Under the pieces are notes generated by a model. That model did no database searches, was not told where the DNA came from, and saw only the letters and a list, made by a program, of their open reading frames with translations. Source: Oikopleura dioica (taxonomy: Eukaryota > Chordata > Appendicularia > Copelata > Oikopleuridae). From it: a DNA stretch of 64,000 nucleotides. The stretch lies in contig OU015569.1 of assembly GCA_907165135.1 (NCBI GenBank), forward strand, positions 12,214,501 through 12,278,500, given 5' to 3'. Positions 34,806 to 45,849 of this stretch are shown here, one piece after another (the first letter of the stretch is position 1; each line of letters begins with the position of its first letter). The position numbers and the translations under genes were made by a program.

Positions 34806-37130
34806 AACTTTATCTTGGAGCTCAGTTGCTGGTGGTTACTTTGCTGTTTGTCTGATTGAGATTTTCGATGAACTGGCGCGTCTTGGTGTTCTGGAGCAGG
34901 AAGTACTCCAGTTGGTGGAAGGAGCCTAAATGAAGATTCGTTTCAGCTTGAGTCAATTGATTCAGTGAATGGAGGTCTCAATTTTACAGGTTCATATCCA
35001 TCTGGGCTCGGCAACCTGAGTAGTAAACCTGAGTCAGGCTCTTGAAGAACTAAAATGAAAAGCCGCGTAGCGGCTTTTTTAAAAATGAAGCCGCAGTTTA
35101 AAGAAAATTTATGTAGTTTTTTTGCGAAGCCGCTTTGCGGCTTCGTTTTTAAAAAAGCCGCTGCGCGGCTTTTCATTTTAGCTCTTCCAAAGCCTGACTC
35201 AGGTTTTCTACTCAGATTGCCGAGCCCAGATATCCATGGGGCGACCCTAAGCTCTTTGGCTTACCGGTAAAGGAAAAAAGACCCTCGCAACTTGGATTCG
35301 TCGGATCTAGCGGCTGCATTTTTTCCTGAAGAATGTTCCTGTCTCCCATTTTGTTCCAATCGAGGAGGATGAGCACGCTGGACGCTTCTTCCTTTTCGTG
35401 AACACTCAGGCTTTTCTGCCCGTCGTAGAACTTTCGGACGAGATTTTCCAACTCTAGAATTCGAATTTCCCGGCGAAAGAACGTCTTATTTTTCGAACCT
35501 TTTTTCTCTTCTTGTGAATAAACGAGCTCTTTGCTGACTTCTTTCGGATGAAGTCGTTGGAAAACGCGGCAGGACTCGCAGGAGAAACTCTAAAGCAAAA
35601 TCATTGTATTCGTTCTTTTACGGAAAGAGTGGAATTCTCACATTCGAGGGTGGCTGAGGCAATTGATCATCCGTCCATTGTTTTGGAAGGGAAACGTAAA
35701 TTTCCTTCGAGCCTGTATTTCGTACGTAAATTGAGTATTCCAATTCTCTTTGAAAAGGTCTTTTCGGCTGATATTAAATTGACAAGGGTTAATTTTTTTT
35801 ATATCGGGACTCCCAATTTGGGTGCATAAAAACAGAGGTGAAGGTACAGACTTTCTTTTGGTACGAAAAATAAGGGCGTTACTATGATAACTCTTCAAGA
35901 AATAATTAACACAGTAACACCATTAATTTATTGTACCAAAGGAAAGCTTGAACGTAAACCTCTGTTTTCTGTTCCCAAGAAATCCTTAAATACTGGTCCC
36001 TATCACCTTAAGTCTGGCTTGAAAAGACCCGTTCCTTGGAGCATTTTCACTTCGCAAAGAAGCATTATGATAGCGTTCGAGTTGTTGGGCGCTCATTCGC
36101 ATTTCCACATCAAATTGACGCGACTTGCTCAGATTCGCGAACGTTTCGAAAAAGTTTTTTCTTTTTAAGAATCTCAAGAAATTTCTGCTTTGGCTTTGGA
36201 TTTTTGAAAATGGCTTTTGAATTCTTTCCTGGAATAGTTTGCGCGATAGGAGTGACAGCAGATGATGTTGTTCAGCGATTGCAGACGGCTTCTGGCGATG
36301 CATTGCTTGTGATTATCGTCGCCCGATCGGACGAGCTCGGTGCAGGCGACGAGGTCTTCGAATTCCTTGTTGATAAGCGACCACTTTCCTTCCAGCTTGT
36401 TTTTGCCGTTTGGCCAGAAATCGATGTTGTACGGGCGAACCTAGGAGGTCCTCGTTGATTTCAAAGATCGGACAATCAAGTTTTTCAAAAATCGAGAAAA
36501 TGATGATTTTCCAAAAATATTTCTGCTTGAAAATTAGCTCTTAAATTCTGGGCGACACTCAGTTTGTCGCCGACTGTCGCGGATCATCAATGAATGTCGC
36601 TAATTGTCGCCAAAGGATTAAAAAGAACAAAAACAGTGATAATAATGTTACTTTCAAAAACATGCTTCTCGCATCATTTGACGACATTCAGCGACAATCG
36701 CACTCCTTAGAGTCCCTCTGATTATGTTGCCAAAATGTCGCTTCACGTCGCTAATTTTCTAGCGACATTGAGCGACATTCGCCTACCCCTTATTCTGGGC
36801 TCGGCAACCTGAGCAAAAAACCTGAGTCAGGGTTCATAAGATAACAAACGAAAAGCCGCGAACCTTCTTTTTTTTTAAAACGAAGCCGCTTCGAAAGAAG
36901 TTAAAAATAAGATTGAGGAATAATATTGCGAAGCCGCTTCGCGGCTTCGTTTTTAAAAAAGCCGCTACGTGGCTTTTCATTTTTGATTTTTATACCCTGA
37001 CTCAGATTTTCTACTCAGGTTGTCGAGCCCAGCCCTTATTTTAAAAAATAAGAAACGTACCTTGATACTGGAGACGAGAAAATCATTGATTCCCTTTGGA
37101 AGCAATCTTGATTCGAATTCAAAAAACAAA
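34806..37130 (-). CDS. Uncharacterised Cys-containing protein, exons partly resolved
   Basis: Not recognised. Exons I can support: ending 37061 (FESRLLPKGINDFLVSSIK, GT donor), starting about 36443 (VRPYNIDFWPNGKNKLEGKW, then FEDLVACTELVRSGDDNHKQ), an exon near 35590-35270 (SFSCESCRVFQRLHPKEV ... RRETIRI-like text, SSVLILLDWNKMGDRNIL) and a last exon near 34925-34820 (SFHQLEYFLLQNTKTRQFIE, stop). Phases of the inner junctions were not all fixed, so the whole may be two genes. Two long-form MITEs with perfect TSDs sit in its introns. Downstream of the NFI-like gene on the same strand. Confidence 0.4.
35002..35229. mobile_element. hAT-like MITE, long form, perfect 8-bp TSD
   Basis: 228 bp from CTGGGCTCGGCAACCTG to GATTGCCGAGCCCAG with internal arms AAAATGAAAAGCCGC and GCGGCTTTTCATTTTAG. 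Flanked by ATATCCAT at 34994-35001 and 35230-35237. Confidence 0.95.
35828..35968. mobile_element. Palindromic element with AACAGAGGT ends
   Basis: Inverted arms AAAACAGAGGTGAAGG and AACGTAAACCTCTGTTTT, with inner TTTTGGTACGAAAAATAAGG and CCATTAATTTATTGTACC arms; carries the AAGGGYGTTACT word of the AAGGGTGTCA family. Confidence 0.6.
36540..36790. repeat. GTCGC-word array
   Basis: The words GTCGCC, GTCGCT, TGTCGC and their complement GCGACA recur irregularly (AATGTCGCTAATTGTCGCC; AGCGACATTGAGCGACATT). Same style as the GACATC arrays but with a different word, inside an intron. Confidence 0.65.
36795..37032. mobile_element. hAT-like MITE, long form, perfect 8-bp TSD
   Basis: 238 bp, CTGGGCTCGGCAACCTG to GGTTGTCGAGCCCAG, flanked by CCCTTATT at 36787-36794 and 37033-37040. 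Located in the intron downstream of the exon ending 37061. Confidence 0.95.
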
Positions 37131-37163
37131 ATTCACTCAAGCTTGAAATACTAGATCATAGAT

Positions 37164-39276
37164 TTAAATGGCGTATTTTGAACTGTGGCTTGGGACTTTG
37201 TCGATTTCGCAGAAGCCCTTCATTTCGTCGTGGAGGCGTCGGCTGCGCTGGCTCTGGCCGTTTTGATTCTGGACTTTGTAGAAGCGGATGAAGGAGAGGT
37301 GGCACCATTGCTCGTGCGAGAAAGAGGGCAGTTCCAAGCATTGTTTCAGCGCATTTTGGTTACTGGGGTGGGTAGGAGGGCTAGCGACGTAACTATGTTT
37401 ATAAAAGCGGTGCAGATTGCGCCAGTACCTGATAAGTCTATCTGTCATTGGGTTCGTTTTTCTATTGGGTTCGTAATTACAGTGATGTGGATTTATACAG
37501 TAGACGCCTCGGTTGCGCGCGGCACACTGCCACAGGTCTCGAGGGTCCAGGTCGGGGGCGATATTGGGTTCGTGGCGAACGTACTGAACACAACACATCA
37601 AAATGGAGTTAGAATTAAGGTAGATATATCTAGTGTTCTAGTAGCAACATTATCAACTTCAAATCGCATCCGGAGATCAATTTCCGGAGCTTCTCTATTT
37701 CACCACATCCTATCAAATAAGCCTAAAACTTATACTCCTGCAACTTGAAAATTAGGGTCTCAGTACCCTTATTTCGAAGAAAAAAAAAGAGAAGTTGCCA
37801 AACTTTTCCTGGGAGGTAGAAAAAGAAGTCACTAATATGATTCTCTCTGACACTCTCTGTATCACCGGGAGTCGGATAGTTACCCTTAGAATTCCGCGCA
37901 GAATTTCTTTAATTTTGGTATCGTAGTCGCGCGTTGTCTTGTGCTTGAGTAGGCAGCACGGATCGGAGGGACTTCTGCGACGTAAAGATTCGGATGAGTT
38001 CTCTTTTCCTCCAGGCTCTGTTTTGCCCAGACACAGATTTTGAAACTTGAAATTCACCAGATTGTCGGAGTAGTTTTCCACCAATCTGAGGAACTCATCT
38101 GGGGAGGAATAACGGTCGTTGCGAAGAAACTTAAAATTGTAATTTTGATAGATATTTTTGAATTTTTGGCTCGGAAACCTGTGTTCCAAACCAGATAGAG
38201 ATCGAGAAGCCGCAATTATCCCATAATTTTTCCAACTTACTTTGGTGAGGTCCTTGACCCATTTCTGGAATTTCTTGTCCCAGGCATCGTTGTCGATCCG
38301 ATTCGTCAAGAAGCCATCTTCAGTCGCGACCGGGCGTGAATCCTTCAAAGCCCAGTGCCGCAGCCTTTCGCAAAAAGACGACTCGTCGATGACCTTGTCG
38401 TAGTGCAGCGCGTTGACGCAGAGATTGTGCGGCCCGTTGCCTTCGCTCGGCGAGGAGCAGTACTTGTTGTAGATCTGGTTGTGCTTCAGGTGGTTGGTGT
38501 GGATGTCTTCTGGGTGGAAGAGGACGTAGATCTCGCGCTTCAAATAGACCTTCTTTTCTTTCCACTGGTCGCTGATCTTGTCACGTGTCCACCGAGGAAT
38601 TTGCACTCGTCCGTCCTAAATTTTAAGTTAAAATTTAATGCGATTTTTCGTCTTGAATTTTTTCTTCTATACCCTTCGTTTCACTTACCTTCGTTTTCGC
38701 ATCAATTCTTATGCAGGGTTGTTTCCGAAGAAGATCAATTTTTTCCTCCTTTTCGAACATGTCTTTTGTGTTGACAACATCGACGATTTTCTCGCAGAGC
38801 TCTTTGAACTTGTCCTCCGCGCCGCCTTTTGAAATGTCGACTCTTCTGAGCCGCGTTCTGATTGCCTGAGTTTGAGTTAGAAAAATGCTAAGCAGAGCGT
38901 TGAGCTGGCTCAACTGAGCAGAAGTAGCTCAGCTCAAAGAACTGCTAACTCTATCCTGCGCGATTTCTTCCAACTGGCTGTCTGAGTAAATATCTCCATC
39001 TTGGTTTCTCCTTCTTTCGCTGCTGGCGGTGCCGTCTTGGACATGATTGACGATGGAGATGAACCAGTTCTTGAATTGGAACTCTTTCAATTTGTGCTCG
39101 CTCTGGATTTTCTCCGAGGCGGCGCGGTGCAGCGTCAGCCCGCTGATAGGCAGCCCATCGAAGGAGCAACCCGGCTCGCCGAAACCGTCGCCATCCAAGC
39201 AGTAGTTTTCCTGCTTGATCGAGATCTCGTGGAACTGATTCTCGCCGCACTGGAAGAGCACGCGTTCGGAATCCAT
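37164..39276 (-). CDS. Divergent NFI/MH1-like DNA-binding protein, 514 aa
   Basis: Exons 39276-38950, 38865-38689, 38615-38241, 38129-37884, 37583-37164, all GT-AG with agreeing phase. Two segments look like the zinc-binding end of the NFI/Smad MH1 fold. In exon 3: VYLKREIYVLFHPEDI, YCSSP, HNLCVNALHYDK, FCERLRHW. In exon 5: NIAPDLDPRDLWQCAA, VYCINPHHCNYEP, MTDRLIRYW. In NFI the pattern is KSPQC-SNPGLCVQPHH followed by a DLYLAYF helix. The stretch PCIRIDAKTKDGRVQIPRW resembles the NFI region before it. Nuclear DNA binding is inference; the rest of the protein is not recognised. Confidence 0.6.
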
Positions 39277-40600
39277 GTCGCTAAAGAAAAAAGTGTCTCG
39301 CAAAAAGTGTCTTGAAAAAAAGGAAATTCATTCACCAAATGGATTTTTCACGATTCATGCAAGAAAAATCCAGGAAAAAAAAGACAACTATAAATGAAAG
39401 AAACACCAAGCTGGATTACTGTTACTGTAAATGAAACTGAAAACGAACAACTATGAATTCTGATATTCAAGTCTTTCTACTTGTCAACTTGACTTTACAT
39501 GGTGATACCCTTAGCTTTAATATTATTTTGATAGCATTATAAAGATAAGGGTTTGAACTTTCTACTGACGGAACAAAATAAGGGTGTCATAACGATAGCC
39601 TCTAAATATGAAGAAATTTCATCGAGAAAGCTCGATATTTTATTGACTAGTTTAGATCTTCTAGTGTTAGAATGAAGCTTTTATTTGAGTCAATTTGGAT
39701 GCGATTGAGCTTGACTAGAATTTTCACTTTGATAAAAGTTATTGATCGAATAATTTCCAATATCTCTGTCCAAACCGACTAATAAAAATATAAAAAAGCG
39801 GCAAAGAATTTGATTTATCTATTTTTAGATTTTCCTATATTGAAGTTGTTTCCGTTATTTTCAATATTTTTTATTAAAAATCATGGTTTTTGATTTTTCG
39901 AAATATTAATTTTTAAAAAGCTGAATTTACGCACCGGTTAGAATAATTCGCAGCGGTATCCTCCTGCTCCTTCTATCTCGCGCTACAGGCAGAAAAAGGA
40001 GGATACCGCCGATCAGTCATCCACAAAAGGAAGATTCAGAGGGCGTTAGCATTGAACGCATTCTCTTTATCTTTGGGGGGTAGACATCGTTGACGCGCTT
40101 TTTCCAGCAGCTTTAAATCCTTGAACTAACATCATGACACCCTTATTTTTTTCCAAAAACTATCATTCGAAAATCATACAACTGTTCAATAGCGAAAAAT
40201 TCTCTTTGAATAAGGGTGTCACTATAATAGCTCTGCATTAAAAAAAAGTCAGCTGGAAGAACGAAATTAACGACATCTACGGTAGATCATTCATTGTCGT
40301 ATTGAAATAAGCTCGATCCAAAAATTGAAAAGCCGCCTGCGGCTTTTAGGAGAAATAAGCGCGGCTTTTTCCTTTTGGAGCTCGAAGCCGCAAGCGGCTT
40401 TTTGACTTTTGGCTCGAATTTCTTTTCAGTGAAAACAGATGATCTACCCCCGTAAATTTTGTGGAGCGAGAAAAATACAGAACTCGAGAACCTACAGTAG
40501 TTCTAGCGTGTTTTTAAAACCTACTGTTGCTTAGTCAGAGTGATCAACCGACGTTTGAGGTCAATAGAAGGTTGTCCAATCCTAAAAGCAAATCATTTTG
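39277..40600. other. Repeat-containing gene-free interval
   Basis: Contains inverted pairs of the AAGGGTGTCA word at 39497-39592 (GGTGATACCCTTAG ... AATAAGGGTGTCATA) and 40130-40235 (ATCATGACACCCTTATT ... AATAAGGGTGTCACTATAAT), each a MITE of about 100 bp. Palindromic GCCGC-rich patch at 40325-40405. Confidence 0.55.
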
Positions 40601-40779
40601 CAAATCACTTTCAAACAAATGAAAGTAGAAACTCAGCATTAACCCACGCCCGACGCGCCGGTCGACGATGGGTTAAGTCTCGGTTAGAGTGAGTGAGGTG
40701 GTGAGTCGAGGAATCAACAATTTCTAGCCAGACAGGAAGAAATTCTCGGCTTTTTTTTGGGTACCTGATGAAGTCATTC

Positions 40780-42515
40780 GGAAAACCGTTGAGGAGCTGG
40801 AAGCAACTTGTGTCGAGCTTTTGTGGAATCAAAATTTCAGATTTATTAATCATCATTTTTTTCATATGTAAAGTGATAAACAGCCTTCTGCGCTCGGCAG
40901 CCAAGGCAGAAAACCTGAGCCAGGGTCCTAAAAGAGCTTATAAAAAGCCGTCCATTCTGGCGAAAGCTCTCGCAGGACCCTGACTCAGGTTTTTTCCACA
41001 GGGTACCAAGACAGACACCACTAAGTCTCCTCATGTATTTGGATGTATTTGAATGTCTCTGGATGTCGCTTGACATCTAAAAATGTTCATCGATGCCCCT
41101 GAATGTCCGTCAAATAAACTGACATTCAGTGACATTAAGAGACATTAACATTCATTTCGAGATGTTAAGCGACATCCAGAGACATTCATTGACATTTCAA
41201 AACATCAAAGCACAAAATACTTTCTTTCAAGTCTAAATTCTAGCGTTTGATCCCTTTCCGGAGACTGTTGAAAAGTAGTTATCGGAGAAATTTCTTGCTT
41301 CAGCGTTTGTTGCTTTTTTGGATGCTTTTTTTTTCAGAATCAAAAATATTTATTTGTTGATAAAAATTGATAAAAGCATCCCTTTCCTGGCAAGTGTAAG
41401 GCTGCGGCGGCAAGTTTGCTCGATTCTGACTCGTGTAAATTGGAGTTTGACGTTTGGATGGGTTGTTAACGTTCCAGCTGTCCGAGTTGTGCGCCCCGCC
41501 GACTTGGTCTTTGTTTCGTTTGCTCCGGTGTACCTGAGTAAAATTTAGATCAATTAATCAAAAATCGGTTTTGACTAGCTAAAAGGGGATCAGATCCGTC
41601 ATTCTGTCCACGTGATGGCTGCCTTTTCTAGCAGTTTTTAGTCAAAATAATCGATGATAAAAAGGTTGAAATTGATATGAAATAAGGGTGACACCCTTGT
41701 TTATTAAATCAAATTAAGATAAGGGCTTGTACATTAAACTTTCTTTTCCCAAATGGCATAAGGGTGTCACTTCTGTTTGGTTTATGAAAGTAGACTTTAT
41801 TCGAGGTATTAACGTGGTGATACCCTTAATTATTTGCGCTAAAACTATGTTCGGAGTTTAAACGAGCTTTTTATAAAATTAAATAAGGGTGTCAACATGT
41901 TAACACTCCAATAAATGCGACTTTTCTCAGAGTGTTAGCATGGTGACACCCTTATTTCATTTTCTCTTTGGTTTTAGCGGGATGAGATCAGGGTTCATAC
42001 ATTTGGGAAAAATGAAATAAGGGTGTCACAATGCTAACAGTCTAATAAATGTGATTTTTCTCAAGGTGTTAGCATGTTGACACCCTTATTTTTTCCGAAA
42101 TGTATGAACGCTGGTATCATCCCGCTAAAACCAAAGAGAAAGTTCAAAATGGACGTGTTTGGCTTCCAGGTCAAGTGGAGGTCCAGTGTTGTCAATGTCT
42201 GCGAGACAGTCGCTTTTTTCGCGACCTTGCGAAAGGAGAAAGAAAGAAAAACGACGTGACCAGTCTTTTTGCTTCAAATCGAAACTTTCTTTTCAATTAA
42301 AAAATTGATAAAAAGGGAAAATAAAAACGAGGCGCGCCCGAATTTCAAATTTACCTGAACCGGATCCCTGTAGCCGTAAAAGTTGTCCATCTCTGTAGGA
42401 AATGACTGTCGACTCTGCTGGAATTTGAATTCTTCGCCTGATGGCGAAATGGATCAGGCTGGACTCTCTCTTTCTGAAACAAAAATTGATGACTTCATCG
42501 CTATTTTTTATCACG
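40780..42515 (-). CDS. Possible minus-strand gene fragments, unrecognised
   Basis: A short exon starting MDNFYGYRDPVQ (about 42391-42356, GT donor) joins in phase to one at 41533-41387 (VHRSKRNKDQVGGAHNSDSW ... PPQPYTCQ) that would end at a CAG|GA junction. A third piece near 40840-40785 reads LDTSCFQLLNGFPNDFIR before a GT. No domain recognised; may be a decayed gene. Confidence 0.25.
40893..41012. mobile_element. Eroded hAT-like MITE copy
   Basis: GCGCTCGGCAGCCAAGGCAG and inverted TTTTCCACAGGGTACCAAG ends with AGGACCCTGACTCAGG inside. Confidence 0.65.
41020..41215. repeat. GACATT/GATGTC word array
   Basis: Left half in one orientation (GGATGTATTTGAATGTC), right half in the other (GACATTCAGTGACATTAAG), making the array itself roughly palindromic. 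Confidence 0.6.
41680..42165. mobile_element. Cluster of AAGGGTGTCA inverted repeats with nested hairpin
   Basis: Six or more copies of GTGACACCCTTATT or its complement in 480 bp. From 41940 to 42160, the arms CATTTTCTCTTTGGTTTTAG ... GTTCATACATTT and AAATGTATGAAC ... CTAAAACCAAAGAGAAAG are inverted, and inside them the TTAGCATG/GTGACACCC ends repeat. Reads as nested or serial insertions of the same element. Confidence 0.65.
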
Positions 42516-42919
42516 CTCCGGGCAAAAGAAAATTTTTGAGTCGAAAATTTCTTAGGAAAAAAATAACAAAAAAATGGCTCTTTTTTTAATTTTTGGAATT
42601 AATGATTCATAAATCAAATTTTTAAAAGAAAATTATTTTTTGATTCTCTTACTCACTTTGTTGAGTTCTGATTCGTGGCTCAGGAGAGTTTGTGACCACC
42701 TGGTTCATCGGCCGCTTCTCGCTCTTGTGGGCGGGCTGCGTCCGAGCTTCGCATAAATCTGACTCTGAAAAAGGAAATAAGACGCTTCTTAGTAATTCGC
42801 TCGACTCGAATCGCAAAATCAGCCGAAAGCTGGCCAAAGGATTTTTCCGACGGTCAGCAGCGCTATTTTCGAAGGTACATGCAAACAAGTTAATCAATAC
42901 AATCGATTAATTAAAAATT

Positions 42920-43433
42920 ACGCTCGCTAATTTGATTACTTATTAAATAATAATTATGATTTTAGTTTTGACCCAGAATTAAAATTTATTCTTAAATAAT
43001 TTTAAATTAATATAATTAATTTGATTCTTAATAAAATGATAATAATAATAATAGTTTGATTACTAAAAATTAAAATAAATTTCTAATAATTAATCAATTA
43101 ACTAAGGGTGCCCTTAAATTTGTTTTGCTTTTATCTCAGATATCAAATTAAATATCAAATTATTTATTATAATAATATTTACAATTTTAATAATAAATAA
43201 TTTGATATTTGAACCAAGATTGAAATAAAACAAATTTAAGGGCTCCCTTACGTAATTGATAAATTATTAGAAATAAATGTTAATTTTTATAAATAAACTA
43301 TTATTATTATTATCATTTTATTAAGAATCAAATTAATAATATTAATTTAGAATTAATTACGAATGTATTTTAATTCTGGGTCAAAACTATAATCATACTT
43401 ATTATTTAATCAATAATCAAATTTACAAGCGTA
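42920..43433. repeat. AT-rich palindrome, ~510 bp
   Basis: The left end ACGCTCGCTAATTTGATTA pairs with the right end TAATCAAATTTACAAGCGT, and the pairing continues through TTTGACCCAGAATTAA / TTAATTCTGGGTCAAA, CTTAATAAAATGATAATAAT / ATTATTATCATTTTATTAAG, AAGGGTGCCCTTAAATTTG / CAAATTTAAGGGCTCCCTT to a short centre near 43170. No ORF, no flanking gene; a foldback element or very large MITE. Confidence 0.85.
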
Positions 43434-43439
43434 ATAAAT

Positions 43440-44690
43440 CGAGAATATCATTTTTTCTATCAAATTCTATATCTAAAAATATCATTTTCCCAATTTTAAA
43501 CGCGATGAAATGATAATTCCTAAGATAGTAGTAATTAGCGGGGAATGTAGCATGAGTCGCTGCTGATGATGAGTTTCGATCGTTTGTATTCTCACCGTAG
43601 TAATTCCGCTTTCACGCACGTTTCTTTCTCCCAGAGGCGGGGAAGAGGCCCGCTTCTTTCTTTTTTCGATAGGGATGGCTAAAAAGGGGGACGTTTCTTC
43701 GTTTTTCTCTCTCTTTTTCGCAGAAAAAATGAATGAAAGAATGAAAATTGAAGAGGCAAGTTGAGAGAGATTGGGTGGGAGAGACTCGGGTGGCGATTGT
43801 CGCAACACGAGTGGCTCTTTAGTTCCACTGTCTGCCAGACGCGCAAATCGCCAAAATCTCGGAATCGAAAAGTCACGGCCTTGAGGAAAAACGCTAGAAT
43901 CGTCGACTCGATTAAGGGTGTCAACGTGCTTTTGCCGGTTTTTCGAACCCGGTTCGCACACTCGTTATTTCATTTGCTATTAGTCGTTTTTAAGAAAAGC
44001 TCTTTTTGAAGCGTTGACACCCTTAAATCTAAAAATCAACCTCTAAAATACCATCAGGGACTCGCCAAAAACTGTTGTTAATTCGACTCTAAGGCCGCTT
44101 TATTAAGATAAATAGAAAAATAAAAATAATGAATTTTGAGTTTTGAGCTTTGAATTTAGAATTTATTCCAAAATAAAACACTTCCAACATACAATTCTTC
44201 TCGTTGAAAAGCTCAGTTTATAATTTAATTTGCTCAACTCGCCAAGCATAAAACCAACGTCACTTGAGTAATACAGTTTTTGAACTTCCGAATTTAGCAC
44301 GTTGACACCCTTATTATTGAAAAGACTGAAAGGAAACCTTATTTCTGAGTTTTAGAATATTTTATTTTTTAATAAAAATTTCATTAAAAATTTTCCTGTT
44401 TTTTGAAAACTGAAAATTTGGGATGGAAGTTATTCAAATTGAGGAGTTTTTCAAACGAGGATATTCTGGATCACATGCGCTTTTTCGTTGAGCGTGAACT
44501 TGGGGAGTTACGTAACTTGTGATGGATGATCTAATCAGCAGGGCAAATATAATTGAGATCGATGGAAAACGCGATTAGCCCCCCTTGTCTCTTGCTCCAT
44601 TTTTCTGATTTAGCAATTAATGAACACATAAAATTTCCCTCTAAATAAACATAAGGGCCTATACCCTTATTCTATGTTTCTTGAAATTCC
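43440..44690. other. Gene-free, with AAGGGTGTCA pair
   Basis: An inverted pair at 43912-44025 (ATTAAGGGTGTCAACGTG ... CGTTGACACCCTTAAAT) brackets ~115 bp. No ORF convincing on either strand. Confidence 0.45.
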
Positions 44691-44810
44691 AGATCTTGGC
44701 TAGTCAACCTGTGTAGACAACATAAGTCAGGACCCTGACTCAGGTTTTCTGGACAGGTTTTTGAAAGTAAGAAGAGATTGAGCTGATCGAGTTTTCTGTA
44801 CTGTAACAAC

Positions 44811-45007
44811 ATGAGCTCGGTAACCTGAGTAGAAAACCTGAGTCGGGGTTCTAAAAGAGTAAAATGAAAAACCGCGTAGCGGCTTTTTTTAAAAACGAAG
44901 CCGCGAAGCCGCTTCGCCAAAGTTACTAACTCAATGAATTATTTTAACTAGCTACGCGGCTTTTCATTTTACTTTTTTAGAACCCTGACTCAGGTTTCCG
45001 AGCCCAG
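44811..45007. mobile_element. hAT-like MITE, perfect 8-bp TSD
   Basis: 197 bp from ATGAGCTCGGTAACCTG to CAGGTTTCCGAGCCCAG, flanked by GTAACAAC at 44803-44810 and 45008-45015. A minimal copy lies just upstream at 44698-44765. Confidence 0.95.
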
Positions 45008-45282
45008 GTAACAACTCAGTGCACTCAGTGTTTATCGTTACCTTTAATTGAACTGAGAAGAACTCCCGTGACTCCCGCGACAGAAAAGAATAACCCAGTA
45101 GGCGCAAGTAGGACTCAGTAGGCTAGTAAAGAGCAGCAAAGATTATGGAACGTCTGGGAATTTGTTTGTTTGCGACTTCTTTTAAAAATGCGAAGTCCGC
45201 CATCTATTCGGCGCCAAGGCGCGGGCTTATGAAATCCTTATGAAACGAACTCGGAATCTTCCCACGAGCTGATCGTGAAAAC

Positions 45283-45552
45283 ATGGAAGACTACCGCATT
45301 TCCCCTCCTTTTTTTTCAACTCCTGCTCGAATAACTCAAGCCTGGGTTCTTTCTCAAGTCCGGAAAGCTCTAAAAAGCTTCAAAAAAGTGCCTATTTTTC
45401 GAAAGTTTGACGAAAGAAAAATACGTTTTCGGGAAGTATTTTCATTGAATAAAGAAAAATTGGCAAAGAGAAGGAGTAAGTGCTTTTTATTTCGAGTTTT
45501 TGATGAAATCGAAAATGCACATCAAAAATTGCTTCAATCAATTTCGAAATAA
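45283..45552 (+). CDS. Hypothetical basic ORF, 89 aa
   Basis: Uninterrupted ATG-to-TAA frame, Lys/Arg-rich and helical (LSQVRKALKSFKKVPIFRKF). No signal, domain or splice context; no neighbour within 1.5 kb. Could be chance. Confidence 0.2.
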   Translation: MEDYRISPPFFSTPARITQAWVLSQVRKALKSFKKVPIFRKFDERKIRFREVFSLNKEKLAKRRSKCFLFRVFDEIENAHQKLLQSISK

Positions 45553-45744
45553 GAATTGCTCGATTCAGTTCTTGCGTTTTTTAAAACATTTTTCGGGATA
45601 TTTATTGGAAAGGGCGAGCCTAGAATTCACTTTGATTCGGAATCGGCTAAGTTAGGGTTAGGGAGAATAATTTATTCTGGAGAAGAAAAGGCTAAAGAGG
45701 GATTTGACGCAAAATTTCGAGGATATTATTATACTACCATTATT

Positions 45745-45845
45745 TACAGTGCAGTGGTTTTCCGAAATAAGAGGACTTTTTGGATGACAGGGGCAGATGA
45801 AAAGTCCTCTTATTTCGGGTCCTCTTAACTCGGAAAACCACTGTA
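45745..45845. mobile_element. Tc1/mariner-type palindrome with TA ends
   Basis: TACAGTGCAGTGGTTTTCCG and CGGAAAACCACTGTA ends with inner AAATAAGAGGACTTTT / AAAAGTCCTCTTATTT arms; 101 bp. Confidence 0.75.
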
Positions 45846-45849
45846 ATCT

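Noticed and set aside
35002-35229. Small plus and minus ORFs starting MKSRVAAFLK that recur across the window
   Set aside because: They are the palindromic core of the MITE read in frame; the same text appears in both strands of each long copy and has no independent coding support.
34806-36450. Nuclear-receptor DNA-binding domain, suggested by SCESCRVFQRL
   Set aside because: Only one of the two zinc fingers' cysteine pairs is present and the order of the exons does not fit; the similarity to the P-box may be chance.
43482-43961. 159-codon minus-strand ORF
   Set aside because: Low-complexity, no splice context, and no recognisable motif; lies between palindromic repeats.
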